A DNA stretch of 64,000 nucleotides from Paralvinella palmiformis (GCA_025642065.1 JAODUP010000131.1:1-64000), one strand, 5' to 3'. Counted from the first letter of the stretch, positions 34,884 to 61,781 are shown. Made by a program: numbers and translations. The notes: generated from the letters alone by a model not told the origin.

Positions 34884-35159
34884 TCTTTTCATTTGTAGTC
34901 CGTGTACCTATATTAACTCAGTGATACCCTAACATAACTTAATTGAAGAAATAAGTAACAGATTTGCCAAATCTCCTGAAAAGTCATTAAAATTTAATAT
35001 TGTACGTTACGATACACATTTTAAAAGATATTTTTCACGTGTATTATTTACCTGTACAGTATACAATAACTCTAAACTAATCCAATGTAGCAAGAAGAAA
35101 AATTCTACTGGAAAAGTTTAGCCTTTCTGGTTTAAAATTTGTAAATCATAGTTTAGAAA

Positions 35160-35325
35160 GTCCGTGCCGCAGTAGCGATAGCATCTGAGAGATGCGATAC
35201 TAATTTCCGACTCGGATTAAACCGACATTTGACCGACCGATTGGTTTGTCGCCGTTGGGCCGATGTTGGACCGACCGATTGTTTTGTCACCGTTGGACCT
35301 CGGCCCGTCGGCGGTCCGACAGCGA
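35160..35325. repeat. Duplicated GACCGACCGATTG(G/T)TTTGTC segment
   Basis: GACCGACCGATTGGTTTGTCGCCGTTGG-type sequence occurs twice about 45 bp apart. The left part (GTGCCGCAGTAGCGATAGC, then CGGATTAAACC) resembles a tRNA-derived head. Possibly a SINE fragment. Confidence 0.35.
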
Positions 35326-35436
35326 CATACCCTGATAACTTTTGAAGGCTAAGTCATATGAAATAAAATACATTATAGTGCTATGTATAGAAGACAATAG
35401 GTTTAATTTCAAGTGTAGATCGACTAGAGTTCTTAA

Positions 35437-37010
35437 CCCAAATAGCACATCAACGTAGGACCAACGTCGCTTTAGACAGTTGAGCATTTTTCCTTCTTCC
35501 TTTCGAATATTAAGGGTTATAGGCGAGTATTTCGATATACCAACAGTGTAATATGCATCATGATAAGTCACTGTTTCTGAAATATAGGTACGGAAGATAC
35601 ATTAACATACATTTATTTCTATTTATTGCTATTTCAATCGAAGTCCAAGTTTCAAAATAATTGTTCACGCAAAAATATCAATCGTTGACATACAATGTAG
35701 GATCTATGTTGGTCCAGCAATGGTTGTTCACTAACTTTGGTTGTTTGATCAAAACAATTATACAAACATAAAGACCTCAGTTACTATAACCATATACAGT
35801 TTGAATTATAGATAACATGTAAAGAAAGTTATACACATTTTACTCAGATAAATATCATGAATTTATAGCACCAATTACTATTTATTAGCATTGCCGTAAT
35901 TGTGACCGTCATAATGATAAAACCCGGGAGACTAATTCAAAAGTTAACGCCAATAACAGTTTTTGTCTTCAAGTACAAAACTTCTTAATCTCATTATATC
36001 TGCTCATTGATCATCATCCTTATTTTGGTAAAACTTTATGAAATAAATCTGAATGATAAAATATAACTTATGCTACATAGATTTTGGCTAAATATAGAAT
36101 AATCAATATGACAAAAGTTGACGATCATTATCCTCACTTAGTATTATTTGTTTTTATTTTAGAAAAATATAGTATTTTAGAGTATATAGTTTGTAAATAC
36201 TATTTTTGTTCTTTGGAATATCTTTTGTAACCAATGCCAAATTCTATGACAAAAATTCTACAATTGACATTGCTCGGATATTATTTAAATAGACTATTTA
36301 ATTGTTTGTCTTTATTTAGCACACCGAAATATCTTAGTTTGAAAAAATATGTATGTATTCTTTGTATTTATTGTTAGAAATGTACCTTAAAAATATAGGA
36401 AACCATTGTATATGTTGCAACACCACGGATGAAGTCTTGATTATGTGATTGAGTATATTTTGGAGAATAAAAGCACTAATTAATTCACTTACATCTTTCA
36501 AGTGTAATCACTTGAAATTTGTTTGTGTTTAAAATGCATTTTGGAAATATAATTATTTTGTCTTCATATAATTTTGTTGTGCATGTATTAATTTATTACA
36601 TTTTGTATGCTCGTTTTAATAGATTACATTTTGTCATGATACTATTGATTTCTATTTTTCAGGGCTGGACGTGGTGACACAGATGCTGCAAAATTTTGAC
36701 TGACTGCTTTGTACATGAATTTGCACTTACTACACGTATTACCTTTTTGTATTACCTACGTTTAAGGAACAGTTTTGTAGAATTTTAATTAATAAAAATG
36801 GATAAAGCTTTTCAATGCATAGTTTGTTTTCATTACTATTAAGGACCAACGTATGTGTTTACAACGTAGGACCAACGATGGGCCTAAGTTGGACCAATGA
36901 TGATTTGCCAGCATTGGACCAACATTGGCCCGGCTGTCAAAATTATGCTGGCCCAACATAGTATGTCATCCATGAACCATGGTTGGTCAAACATTGTTGT
37001 GCTATCTGGG
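35437..37010. mobile_element. Terminal-inverted-repeat DNA element, about 1.57 kb
   Basis: Left end CCCAAATAGCACATCAACGT pairs with the reverse complement of the right end (CCCAGATAGCACAACAATGT). Just inside both ends lie GGACCAACG/CATTGGACCAAC motifs, most densely at 36840-36985. The middle is AT-rich. Near 36663 an acceptor-like TTTTTCAG opens a short frame (LDVVTQMLQNFD, stop) followed by AATAAA, possibly the last exon of a lost transposase. Same end sequence as the element at 30231. No clear target duplication was found. Confidence 0.55.
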
Positions 37011-37067
37011 AAGTAACAATATTATAATGCGCCTTGTTCATTCTGAAGTATAAATACAACAACTCTA

Positions 37068-37069
<2 letters not shown>

Positions 37070-37103
<34 letters not shown>

Positions 37104-37143
37104 TAGTTCTACAAGCGTACGTGTCTGATCATGTGGGTGTTAT

Positions 37144-37173
<30 letters not shown>
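37070..37173. repeat. Two (TA)n tracts around a 50-bp spacer
   Basis: TA runs at 37072-37098 and 37148-37174 flank GAGATAGTTCTACAAGCGTA-type unique sequence. Confidence 0.85.
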
Positions 37174-37177
<4 letters not shown>

Positions 37178-37534
37178 AAACAGTCTATAGATAGATGAAT
37201 GTTATGACTCCACTATCAAAATCATGTATACATGATACATAAATCAGAAGACCACGTAATTAGTTTAAATATATTGTATTTAATAGTGTATATATTGTCA
37301 TCGTTCTTCACTATCCATATAAACTCGGTCTATACCAATTAATTAGGTAACCAACATATTAATTAGGCAATTAAGCTACCATGCAGTCCGAGATCACTAT
37401 ATATGTTTAGGGCCCGAGGTTACCAGTCCGAATTTAACGAACGAGATCACTATAATAACGATGCCGAATTTGACCTGAAAGTTTTCTTTCGGGTCAATGG
37501 GTGCGCATAAAACAGGAGGAAATTACTAGGACGG

Positions 37535-37580
37535 GTCTAATTTACTTCCGGAAGCGCATGCGTATTGCGAGTGGTTACTT
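37535..37580 (+). promoter_or_regulatory. MPG core promoter: ETS and NRF1-type sites
   Basis: TTACTTCCGGAAGCGCATGC is followed by GTATTGCG. ACTTCCGGAAG is an ideal ETS-family site and GCGCATGCG is the NRF1 palindrome; the two abut. This pair is typical of TATA-less housekeeping promoters. It lies about 210-250 bp upstream of the MPG start codon with no other gene between, so I infer it drives MPG. The exact start site is not visible. Confidence 0.65.
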
Positions 37581-37784
37581 GCTGAATTAGCAGACGATGC
37601 TAAGCACACGAATTAAGAGCCTTCGTTATGTTTTAGATATAGTACTTCTTCAGTTGTTGGCTTATTCTCTACGCGTTGTGTTTCTTACAGAAGCGATTTT
37701 TTCCTTGTCCACTTCTTACTCTTATAAGATTACAGATGCTACCTAGTGTTACTGTTTCAGTGTTAGTCAGCTAGTGTCCGAACT

Positions 37785-39055
37785 ATGGAGAGAAAATCCA
37801 GACAGCACAGTGACAGTGGACGAACCGAAGGAAGTCGTAAATTAAATAGAAATATTAAAACCGAATTAAGCAGTGACGAGATCACACCAGCCAAGAAAGC
37901 TAGACTTCTAAAGGAGAAAACTGAGAAATGGGGATGTCATTCAGTAAATGAAACATCGCCGGAGTCCGAATGTAAACAGCAACATGATGATGATATTGAT
38001 AGGTACGATCGATCGTTTTTTGATCAACCTTGTGAGATACTTGCCAGAAGTCTTCTTGGTAAGAAGTTAATTCGTCTGATGAGTGACGGAAGCAGGTTGG
38101 CGGGTATTATTGTAGAAACAGAAGCGTACCTGGGCGAAGAAGACAAGGCTGCTCATTCGTACAGAGGCCGAAAAACGCCGAAGAACGAAGCAATGTTTAT
38201 GCAGCCAGGAACAGTCTATGTCTACAACATCTATGGGATGTACACATGTATGAATTTCTCTGCACAGGGTAAGTTTATATATTTGGTAATTGTAGTCATC
38301 TACAGTTAATGGGATTAATTTGTTTTCACTGTTAGTATATATAGATCCCTTTTGTCAGAAGATAAATTCAAAGGCTAGTCACATTGGGTATGCATGATGA
38401 TTGATGATCAGTCTCTACCCCAAACTTCAACAAGACGGTAAAGGTGGGAAAATAGTCTAGCATTCTTGAAAGGTGATGCCTCCCTAAAAAATCTGTGTCT
38501 CTGGCTCAGATAAACATTAATAACTAGTTCGAATTCTAGTACATAATTTGATTTAATTTAAACTGACTGTAATTTCCAATATGAATGGTAATAAGTGTTA
38601 ATCTTAACTAAATTAACTAAGCAAATAATCTAGTACGTTTTTATAATGCATGATTGTAAGAAAGTATTTTCATCTTCTCAGGTAAAGGCACTGCAGTACT
38701 CCTTCGTGCTGTTGATCCAGTTGAAGGTGAGGATGTAATGCGTAACCATCGTGGTACAAAGAGGTCAGACAGTGGCCAGGGACTGAAAACCAAAGAACTT
38801 TGTTCTGGTCCATCCAAGCTTACCATGGCATTCCACATAGACAAAGATAGTTTTAATAAAGCTGACATAACAAATAATCCTTCTATTTGGCTCCAGGATC
38901 CTGGCACACATATAAAACCTGATGACATTGTTGTTACCTCGAGAATAGGTGTTAACTATGCTGAAGAATGGACTAAGAAACCTCTGAGATTCTACATTAG
39001 GGGCAACCAGAGTGTAAGCATCAGGGACAAAGTAGCTGAAGCAGGACAAAACTAA
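37785..39055 (+). CDS. MPG: DNA-3-methyladenine glycosylase (N-methylpurine DNA glycosylase)
   Basis: Base-excision repair enzyme of the AAG/MPG family. It flips out alkylated or deaminated purines (3-methyladenine, 7-methylguanine, hypoxanthine, ethenoadenine) and cuts the N-glycosidic bond. Exon 1 is 37785-38268 (donor G|GTAAGT) and exon 2 is 38682-39055 (acceptor TTCTCAG), phase 1, giving 285 residues against 298 in human. Residues 1-70 are a basic, Ser/Glu-rich extension likely to carry a nuclear signal. The catalytic domain runs from FFDQP (79) to the end. Human active-site counterparts by alignment: Glu125 as E113 in VETEAYLG, Tyr127 as Y115, His136 as H124, intercalating Tyr162 as Y150, Asn169 as N157, Arg182 as R170. 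ELCSGPSKL and KPLRFYIRG are also kept. Start chosen as the first ATG after the promoter, giving the right length. No damage seen; I expect it to be active. Confidence 0.95.
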
Positions 39056-39072
39056 GAAATATACTATTGGTC

Positions 39073-39103
<31 letters not shown>

Positions 39104-39121
39104 CTAATGGTATATTTCTTA
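39053..39121. repeat. Inverted repeat around (TA)n, including the MPG stop codon
   Basis: TAAGAAATATACTATTGG, starting on the MPG stop codon, pairs with CTAATGGTATATTTCTTA across a TA run (39077-39102). In the transcript this would fold into a long AU-rich hairpin at the start of the 3' UTR. Confidence 0.8.
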
Positions 39122-42116
39122 GATATCTTGTTGGTAATTATCATTATAATTAAGAATACATACATGATATATTGAAATTTTCACATATCAAAACAAAAAC
39201 CGTCATAATGTTTGTGGCTGTTTAGCATTTATGTTGTTAGTTTATTACCTTCAATCACTGTAGTGCATTCATTCTTGGTTATTCACCATCACGTTAAACT
39301 AATGTCACTGTCGGATAGAAACAGCAAACTGATACAAAATAGCCTCTCGTGTTTTACTCCATCTTTCCCAAGCAATAATTTTACTGCATTATGTATGTGT
39401 GAAAATACGTGCACACGCACATAAAATGTTTTAAAATTATTATACACAATGCAGGCATGAGTGGCGTTTGGAAAAGAAAACCCTGAAAAGCACAAAATGA
39501 AATCGCAGCATATACGACGAGTTTTTGTATTTTTAGGAAAAGTGTGAGACTATTTGAGTGTTGATAAAACATGCCATTTAGTGTGAGAATTAATTTTCAA
39601 GTTAACCCAATCACCAAAACGTCATTTTTTATCTCTGGAAAAATCTGGCAGACTGGAAATCATTCATGATAATGAACTTGGAAGTCTGTTCTAATCTACC
39701 AACCAGCTACTTTTCTTTGATGTGGTCACTGGTTAACTTGCCTGTAAATGAATACCTGGCTAGAGTAAGAAGAAAATTTGCCTACGGTTTGGAACCAGAA
39801 ATATTTTATTGTGTGTTGGATAGTGAAGGGATAACGGGCTAAAATTTCATATTGAGCATATATATATATATATGGAGAGAGAGCCAAAAGCTTAAAATAG
39901 CATCAATATGAAAAAGATTGTATAAATGACAATAACAAGAATTTGTTTTAATCTTTGGACTAAAAAAGTCTGTTGCCAACCATACACCATCAAAGTATTA
40001 AGTAGGTACACAAAACAAGCAAATGCTCAACTTTTTCACTGTTGAATGAAATGTATGTGAAATTACATTTATATTAGTGTAAATACATTATAATGAGAAA
40101 ATATTGACAATAAACCAATTCATAGAAGCTTTTAGTGTATTTGCTGATTTACAAAAATATATTTTTGATATATTATTGGAGTATTTATTTAGATGTATTT
40201 CACTCCATGTAGGCTCATGAAGCACTAATGTAAGATAGATCTAGTTCAAATTATAAAAATAACTGGTGATCTTGTGGGGCATGTAATATTGCAGCTATAG
40301 TTAATGTGGTACATTGTAATTAATGTGGCATGTTCCATGTATTGACAATGCTTCAAAGGCTTTATTTATTTACTTATACATAGCATATCTTCTCTATGTT
40401 AAGAGATAATATAATGAAATATTTCAACTTGTTTGTGTGCGAGATACGATTATTAAAACAATAATTACAAAGACATTTTAGATTATTTATAGCGAGTATA
40501 ACAAGGATTTCGAATTTACAATATAAAAATCTGGTCCGTTTGATATTTGCAAAAACTAACACGTGTAACATAGCAACAAGATTCATTTGGAAATAATGTA
40601 TTGTTTTCAGAGAGAGAGGATGATATTGATAAACTATATCTAATTACAACATAATTAAATACCTTTACGTGATTGCACAGTTTTAACCAGCATGTTGTGA
40701 AAAACACTGTTATGTACGTATATATTAACAGATCATTCTAATGAACATGTTTTATTTCAAATATATGTAACTCTGTAATGAGAATACTATGGCAATTTGG
40801 TGAACCAACAAACTGGACACCATACTGTTATAAAAGAAATCATGAACGATGTAGAGTATATACATTATGAACAGCCAACTTACACATACACACAACAATG
40901 TACAAGACTTGTTTTACTAGGATAGTGAATATCCAACACGATGAGCCCTGATTTGTGAACACTGAATCCTGAAACATTACTCACATCACTGATACCCTGA
41001 TGAGATAATTATCTAAATGCACCACAACACTGTTGTTTTATTACAGTAATGACCACTTGGGGGCATTATACTACCATTGTTACTTGAACATATTGGTAAA
41101 TCTATTTTTCCTATAAACTGATTTGACATAAGATCAAACATTATTACAAGTACCACCAGCAAAAAGATAGTCACTGTAGAAACATAGAACTATAATACTT
41201 CTGTTGTGTTCTATCACTAGATAACGATCTTTGTATAACTAGGTTATCTTCATTTAAATAAAACCAATATAAATCCATAACTTAGATATGAATCAACAAT
41301 ACCTGTAGGTGATGATATATGGAATGAACTAATATGTAGTGCCAAATAACAAATAGGGCACACTTCATATAATTCAAGCCTATAATTTCATAAGCAAATA
41401 ACAGATAGTTAGAAAATGAGAACGATCACTGACATTAATGAAAAACAACTTTTTTTACAAGTGGACAATTTCTTAATGCTGTCATCTGACAATAGTGTAA
41501 ATTATTACAGTAAGACATAGGGAAAGATATAAGTGATAAATGTTGCATGGAAAAAAACCATAAATGCAAAAATCCATGATCCTTTACCAGACACTATGGT
41601 TAGAATGGCTTTGAATGCTGACACATGTCAGCCTAGGATGCACTTTAAAACCAGCCATCAATTGTATTTCAGATGCGTATTGATGTTCACTGAATCTGAT
41701 CATGATGGCTGAAACCACAACTAATCAACTGTTAATGCATGTTTCTAAAAGACAGTGCTAAGAGTAACCATCCATATAAAATAAAAGTTGACACCAACTT
41801 GAAGGCAACAGCTGAATTTCTTTGCTTTTGCTAAAACAACAGCAGCGCATTACTGATAACATAAGGCAACATATTCTTCCTGATAGTAAACATGCCAATT
41901 AATTTAAAAACCTTTTGAAAAAGTCTTGAAGGACATAACAGATGCTATTCATTGTGAATCACCATTTCATTAAAATGGTCAGATTATGCTGCATTTGTGG
42001 ACTCAGTTGTGCCAAACACAGTATCTTTTTGTCTTGGCAGGGCACAAGACATGTCTGGCAATAAAACCAACCAGTTAAGATCACAATCATTTTCAGATCA
42101 CAGAAGATACATAATG
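39122..42116. other. Convergent 3' flanks of MPG and SUZ12
   Basis: No coding similarity. It must hold both 3' UTRs. Minus-strand AATAAA (plus TTTATT) occurs at about 41036, 40750 and 40363 and could end the SUZ12 transcript. A small TA run lies at 39860-39873. Confidence 0.5.
40109..40114 (+). terminator. Possible MPG polyadenylation signal
   Basis: AATAAA about 1.05 kb after the MPG stop. It is the first plain AATAAA on the plus strand that I noticed in this stretch. Only RNA data can tell whether it is used. Confidence 0.3.
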
Positions 42117-56971
<14,855 letters not shown>

Positions 56972-58380
56972 CTATCAAATAGAAGAAAATCATTATATTT
57001 AATGGCGTTTGTGAACTCTGATATATAGAAAACAAAGTTAGGTAAGAATATAACCAGAATATAGCACCAAATAAATAAGTGTAAATATATCACAAATTAA
57101 CCATCACACATAGAAATAGTAACATTGGTACAACATTGCTGACAAAAACAGTGAGATTATAAAGTTGTCAGTTTTGCTGTCACAGTTTAGAGTAGATATT
57201 ATCACTACTATTTGTGGATGCCATGCTATGCTATTTATAAACAGATGTATAATAAACAATGCCCAGCAACAGTCTCTTAGTCAATAATAAATATGTGACA
57301 ATTAACTTTAGATTAGCAAAAACAAAACTGGTTACATAAGAATTCCTCCTCGGAATTGATCACAGCATTCTGAGCTGATATTTGTTTTTAGATATATTTC
57401 TGAATTCATACATTAAGGTTAAAATCTGACAATGCTTTTGAATTTTTACGCATAACAAATTCTAGCATTACAGTTTATAGACCAAAGTACAGGGGAATAT
57501 GTTACCAAACACTATCATGATTAGGCTATATCATCTAGTCATCCCACCTAAATAAACACAAAAGATAATTCTACTCATAGACATATAATTTTGTGCCAGA
57601 GATCTAGATTCTGATACATTAATCACTTTGTCATTTGATCGGCATGGTTAATGCCACTGATAAAACCACACAACTAGACTATGTTTTAGCAATATGTCAA
57701 GTACGCACCAGATATGGAATCAAATACATTCACATTTGAATATATTTAATAATATTTTCAGTTATTTGTATTAGAGTTGTCCAAAATGAAGTATATACAT
57801 ATTTAACTACTCCCACAAAGTATTTGATTTTTAACTACATTCTCAAATACATTAACATTTTTTATCTGAATATTTTTCCACCAATATGATTTTTTTCATG
57901 AAGCAAATGTACACACTCAACCAGGAAGTAACTATTATCTCTCTCTCTCTGATCTTCATCAAGTGGAATTGGTTATGTTTTTAATGTTAGCAAATTGTCT
58001 ACCCACACATCACTACTATATACTAGTTAACATTCCCAAGTTAATACTACAGTACTTTTGATGACAAACTGGCTTATTAAATAGAAAATAATAAATAACA
58101 TTCCAAAGTACAGCAACGCAGATGCTCATCAATGTTAGAGATGATGATATATCAAATCATGTATTTATAATATGCGATGTTTTACTAACAGTATTACAAA
58201 ATGTGTACATCAAAAGAGATAAAGGGAAAACATCTTTCAAATTAATCTTTGAAAAGTAATTGACCTCAAGTCTGGTATGCACAGAATTCAAATGTATAAA
58301 TGGGAAGAAATAAGATGAATGCACCTTACATCTCAAATTACTTATCCAATCAGGAAAGTACTTAAAGGAACAACAGTCTA
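56972..58380. other. SUZ12 intron sequence, no supported feature
   Basis: I searched here for the missing first coding exon (an ELFLQAFE-like motif ending one base before a GT) and found none. Confidence 0.5.
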
Positions 58381-58383
58381 CCT

Positions 58384-58820
58384 TCATTTCAAATTTTCAG
58401 GACTAATACAGCTATGTTCACAAATATCATAAATGATGTCAAAACGATCCAGTTCAAAGTGCTGATAAATCAACTTTTGACGGCCTGTGGGCTCCATCAT
58501 GTTTAAGCTATATGGACATCGGAAGCTCCTGGATGATGATGTCACTTGAACCCAGCAGTTTAACCGGAAGTCTGTAGAGCCCGTACAAAAGCATGTAAAT
58601 AAGTGTTGGCCAGGAATAACTCCAGAACAAAATGCAATAACCTTGTTAAAATTATGGCATGAATGATACTGATTGCTGTCAATCTGAACTCTGTTTACTC
58701 CTGGTCCAGGTGATGTCGGAGCACTTCACTTTTCTCCTTCCTGCCTTCGAATCTGGCATCTGGTGGAGCTGTAATGTAGGCCCTCCCGTAATTTCTTATA
58801 TCTATGATATCAGGTATAGT
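58384..58820 (-). CDS. Unidentified coding segment, two overlapping open frames
   Basis: The upstream frame (58820-58695) reads IIDIRNYGRAYITAPPDARF then EGRKEKSEVLRHHLDQE and stops; a donor-like GA|GTAAAC sits at its end. The downstream frame (58725-58384) is open for 113 codons: NRVQIDSNQYHSCHNFNK, GVIPGQHLFTCFCTGSTDF, RLNCWVQVTSSSRSFRCPYS, LNMMEPTGRQKLIYQHFE, LDRFDIIYDICEHSC, then ISPENLK and a stop. Composition, GC content and length look coding. I do not recognise the protein. The frames overlap by about 30 bp, so either a one-base frameshift made a pseudogene, or there are two exons with a very short intron (about 57 or 79 bp). Neighbours: SUZ12 on the same strand 1.4 kb away and a LINE fragment beyond. 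Confidence 0.4.
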
Positions 58821-59034
58821 TCATGATTATTATTGTGAATTTTTTGTTTACTGTTATAAGCACTAAATATTTAGAAATATTATCTGAGGCAATTTGCTTT
58901 TTCTACACCCAAAAACTCCAGGTCTTAGAAAATCATTCTACTTGCAACAGTGAATTAAACCCACTCATGCAATAGGTCTTATACACAAGTAAATCTAAAT
59001 CACTGTACAGGGCTACTATACTTTGAATCACATG

Positions 59035-59215
59035 GGCCATACATTAATTATGATTGATTTATCTGCAGCTTTCAATGTAATCAATCATCCAATACTAAGT
59101 GTTTAGAATTCTCCTTTGGAATCAAGGAAAAGGCCTTAACTTGGGTAAAGTTGTACCTCACTGACAGAACTTTGTGTGTTTTAGTGGCAGATAAGAAATC
59201 TAGGGCTTAAATTTG
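59035..59215 (+). pseudogene. LINE reverse-transcriptase fragment (CR1/L2-like)
   Basis: Reads LIMIDLSAAFNVINHPILS, then in a shifted frame FSFGIKEKALTWVKLYLTDR. Same RT block (LLDLSAAFDxIDHxIL...FGI...WxxSYLxxR) as in the element at 33281. It ends at the boundary of hAT copy D. Confidence 0.65.
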
Positions 59216-59229
59216 ATAATACTCTAAGA

Positions 59230-60371
59230 TAGACATGGGGTCAATAAGCCTGAAGCATGATGACGTCAAAAACCAAAACAAACCAGCTGCGCTTTGCATT
59301 GTGGGTTTTTAAGGGGGTCTGCTGAGTGATAATACCTTGATAATTCTGCCATTTTAATCTTAAAGGTCAATGTTCCGGATTTGTTATAATCATGCCAAAA
59401 ACTAACTTTTGCATACTGCTTAACTCTGCTTCGACACGGAAAAATTGTATTCCAAAACTGAAAATCAGATTATAACTATATGCTAATCGTCCGTCATTAC
59501 TACTTTATAAATCATAGTAAAGTGTGGTATTCAACATTGTAAACCATAGTACAATAATATTTACTGCACATAACAAAGAATGTTAAAATGTGGTGTTCAT
59601 AGTAAATCACACTAAAATTATATTTAAAGAAAAGGGTTCAGTTTATTGGTAAAATTAATTTATTATTTATGGATACAATAATATGGTAAATTACACTATT
59701 TACCAATATTATTATCTATGATCTGATGGATAATAATATTGGTAAATTACACTTTATTTGCGCCTTTCACTGTTTCAGTCAATCCTTACTGGCTTACACT
59801 GACACTGTGACTGTAATTATACAAATTTGACTCGCAGATTGTCATTTCTAATTAAAACTATCCAATGCTTTCCCACCGTTTCATCCCGTGGTCAACACAT
59901 GCCAACTTAAATGTTTAGATCGCATACTAGTGGTATGACAATACGATATGCAGGAATTAGTTTTTGGCATGATTATAACAGTTCCAGAACATTGACGTTT
60001 AAGGTTAAAATGGCGGGATTATCACAGGTATTATCGCTCAGCTGCCCCCCTATAAATCCCACAATGCAAAGCATGCCTGGTTTGTTTTGGTTTTTGACGT
60101 CATCATTCAATGGGTCTATTCAATTCCAAAATTGCTCATTTAAAAAAGGGAATAGGAATTGATAAATTAAATCCACAAATTAATTTACCATTAAATTTTT
60201 TAATTCAGAAATATTTCTTCCATGACAATCCTACTTGGAATATAAACTACTCGGTATTCTAAGTAGGTACTTATGGTAAAAAGTAGCAGGTAAAAAAAGA
60301 GTAGATAAAAATAGAATTGGAATTGATAAATTTGATGTGGAATTGACCAAATGGAATTGACCCCATTTCTG
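59230..60371. mobile_element. hAT-like element, copy D, with a different interior
   Basis: Left end TAGACATGGGGTCAA, right end TTGACCCCATTTCTG, flanked by CTCTAAGA (59222-59229) and CTTTAGGA (60372-60379), 6 of 8 bases alike. The right 255 bp are the subterminal block of copies A-C in reverse. The interior 59250-60110 is unlike the other copies and has its own long inverted arms: GATGACGTCAAAAACCAAAA + CAAACCAG with CTTTGCATTGTGGG on the left, mirrored near 60100-60050. Confidence 0.6.
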
Positions 60372-60438
60372 CTTTAGGAATAGAGAAACAGGTGAATTCA
60401 ACATTTAAGTCCTGTTACTATTCAAACATGGTTCTTAT

Positions 60439-60819
60439 CAGACAAGGGGTCAATTCCAAATCAAATTTATCAATTCCTATTCCATTTTTTAACTCTTTTT
60501 TTGCCTAATATTTTTTACCATGAGTAGATACTCCGAGTACCTACTTGGAATACGTACTCCGAGTAGCTTATATTCCAAGTAGGATTGTTATGGAAGAAAT
60601 ATTTCTGAATTTAAAAATTAAATGGTAAATTAATTTGTAGATTTAATGTTTTCTGCCTGTTCTAAACATTGAATGGGGTTAAATTCCAAAATAGCAATAT
60701 CTCTATATAGATTACAGACATGCTATGTGGTGGTGTCAGTGTTGTGGTTGGTGCCCTCAGTATCCAGAAAATTTTAATTGGTTAAATGCTCACGTGGGGT
60801 GCCACAGTCAGTGTGCATA

Positions 60820-60903
<84 letters not shown>

Positions 60904-61484
60904 AACCAAAGTTCTGGATCAATTTGGTTCCAGTATATTGGTAACACCATATGTAACTGTTATTGTGATAAAAAATTGCAAAAGTCTAACCACAAGGCAC
61001 TTTTAGCTAAAGAGATATTTGATGATATCAAGTGGTGGATCATAGTCTTGGATGCATCCCCATGTAAACGTGTATTTTTTAATCATCAAAGATATGTTTA
61101 TATTCCACTGTCCGGTAGGAGCACTGAAGTGAATTTTTTGGCTTAGTTCCACCCAGCAGGGGTCAGATCCTATATTTACATTCACAACCCTAGGGTACTA
61201 AACCACTTACAAGTTGCATATGGTAAGTTTACAAAAAGATCTGAAATGGTTATTAAAACAGTTAGGTCTGAGGACAGGCTATAGTAGTCACAGTTTTAGG
61301 AGAGGAGGGGCAAACTTTGGCTCCAGATTGGCATTTCCGGTGAGATGATAAAATAAATTAATTTCTAAATAGCAATATCTCTATATAGATAACAGGTATG
61401 TTATGTGTTGTGTCACAGCCCACAGCATCCAGACCATTTAATTAGTTAAATGCTCACTTGGGAGTGCCATGGTCAGTGTGCATA

Positions 61485-61529
<45 letters not shown>

Positions 61530-61659
61530 GAACCAAAGTTCTGGATCATTTTGGTTCCAGTTTACTGGTAACACCACATGTAAGTGTTAACATTGTAAAA
61601 AAAAAATTCCAATTAAAACCATTAATTCCAATTCCGGAATTGAATCGACCTCATTTCTG
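60439..61659 (+). mobile_element. hAT-like non-autonomous element, copy B, complete
   Basis: 1221 bp from CAGACAAGGGGTCAATTCC to GGAATTGAATCGACCTCATT + TCTG, flanked by exact 8-bp repeats GTTCTTAT (60431-60438 and 61660-61667). An 8-bp duplication with ends beginning CAG is the hAT signature. Two TA tracts lie inside (60823-60901 and 61488-61525), each after GTGCATATCTGATA and before AGGAACCAAAGTTCTGGATC. No transposase. Confidence 0.8.
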
Positions 61660-61781
61660 GTTCTTATATTCAGTAAATGTTTATAAATATGACATCTGAA
61701 ATGGTTACAGCAGTAGATTTTAGCATTATTTCAGATCTGGAAACTATCGGATGATAAATATTTGTCTTTATTATGACCCAT

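Noticed and set aside
58384..58500. SUZ12 first exon (KLIYQHFE resembles ELFLQAFE)
   Set aside because: No GT donor lies at the required position after the FE codons, and the frame continues through to its own stop.
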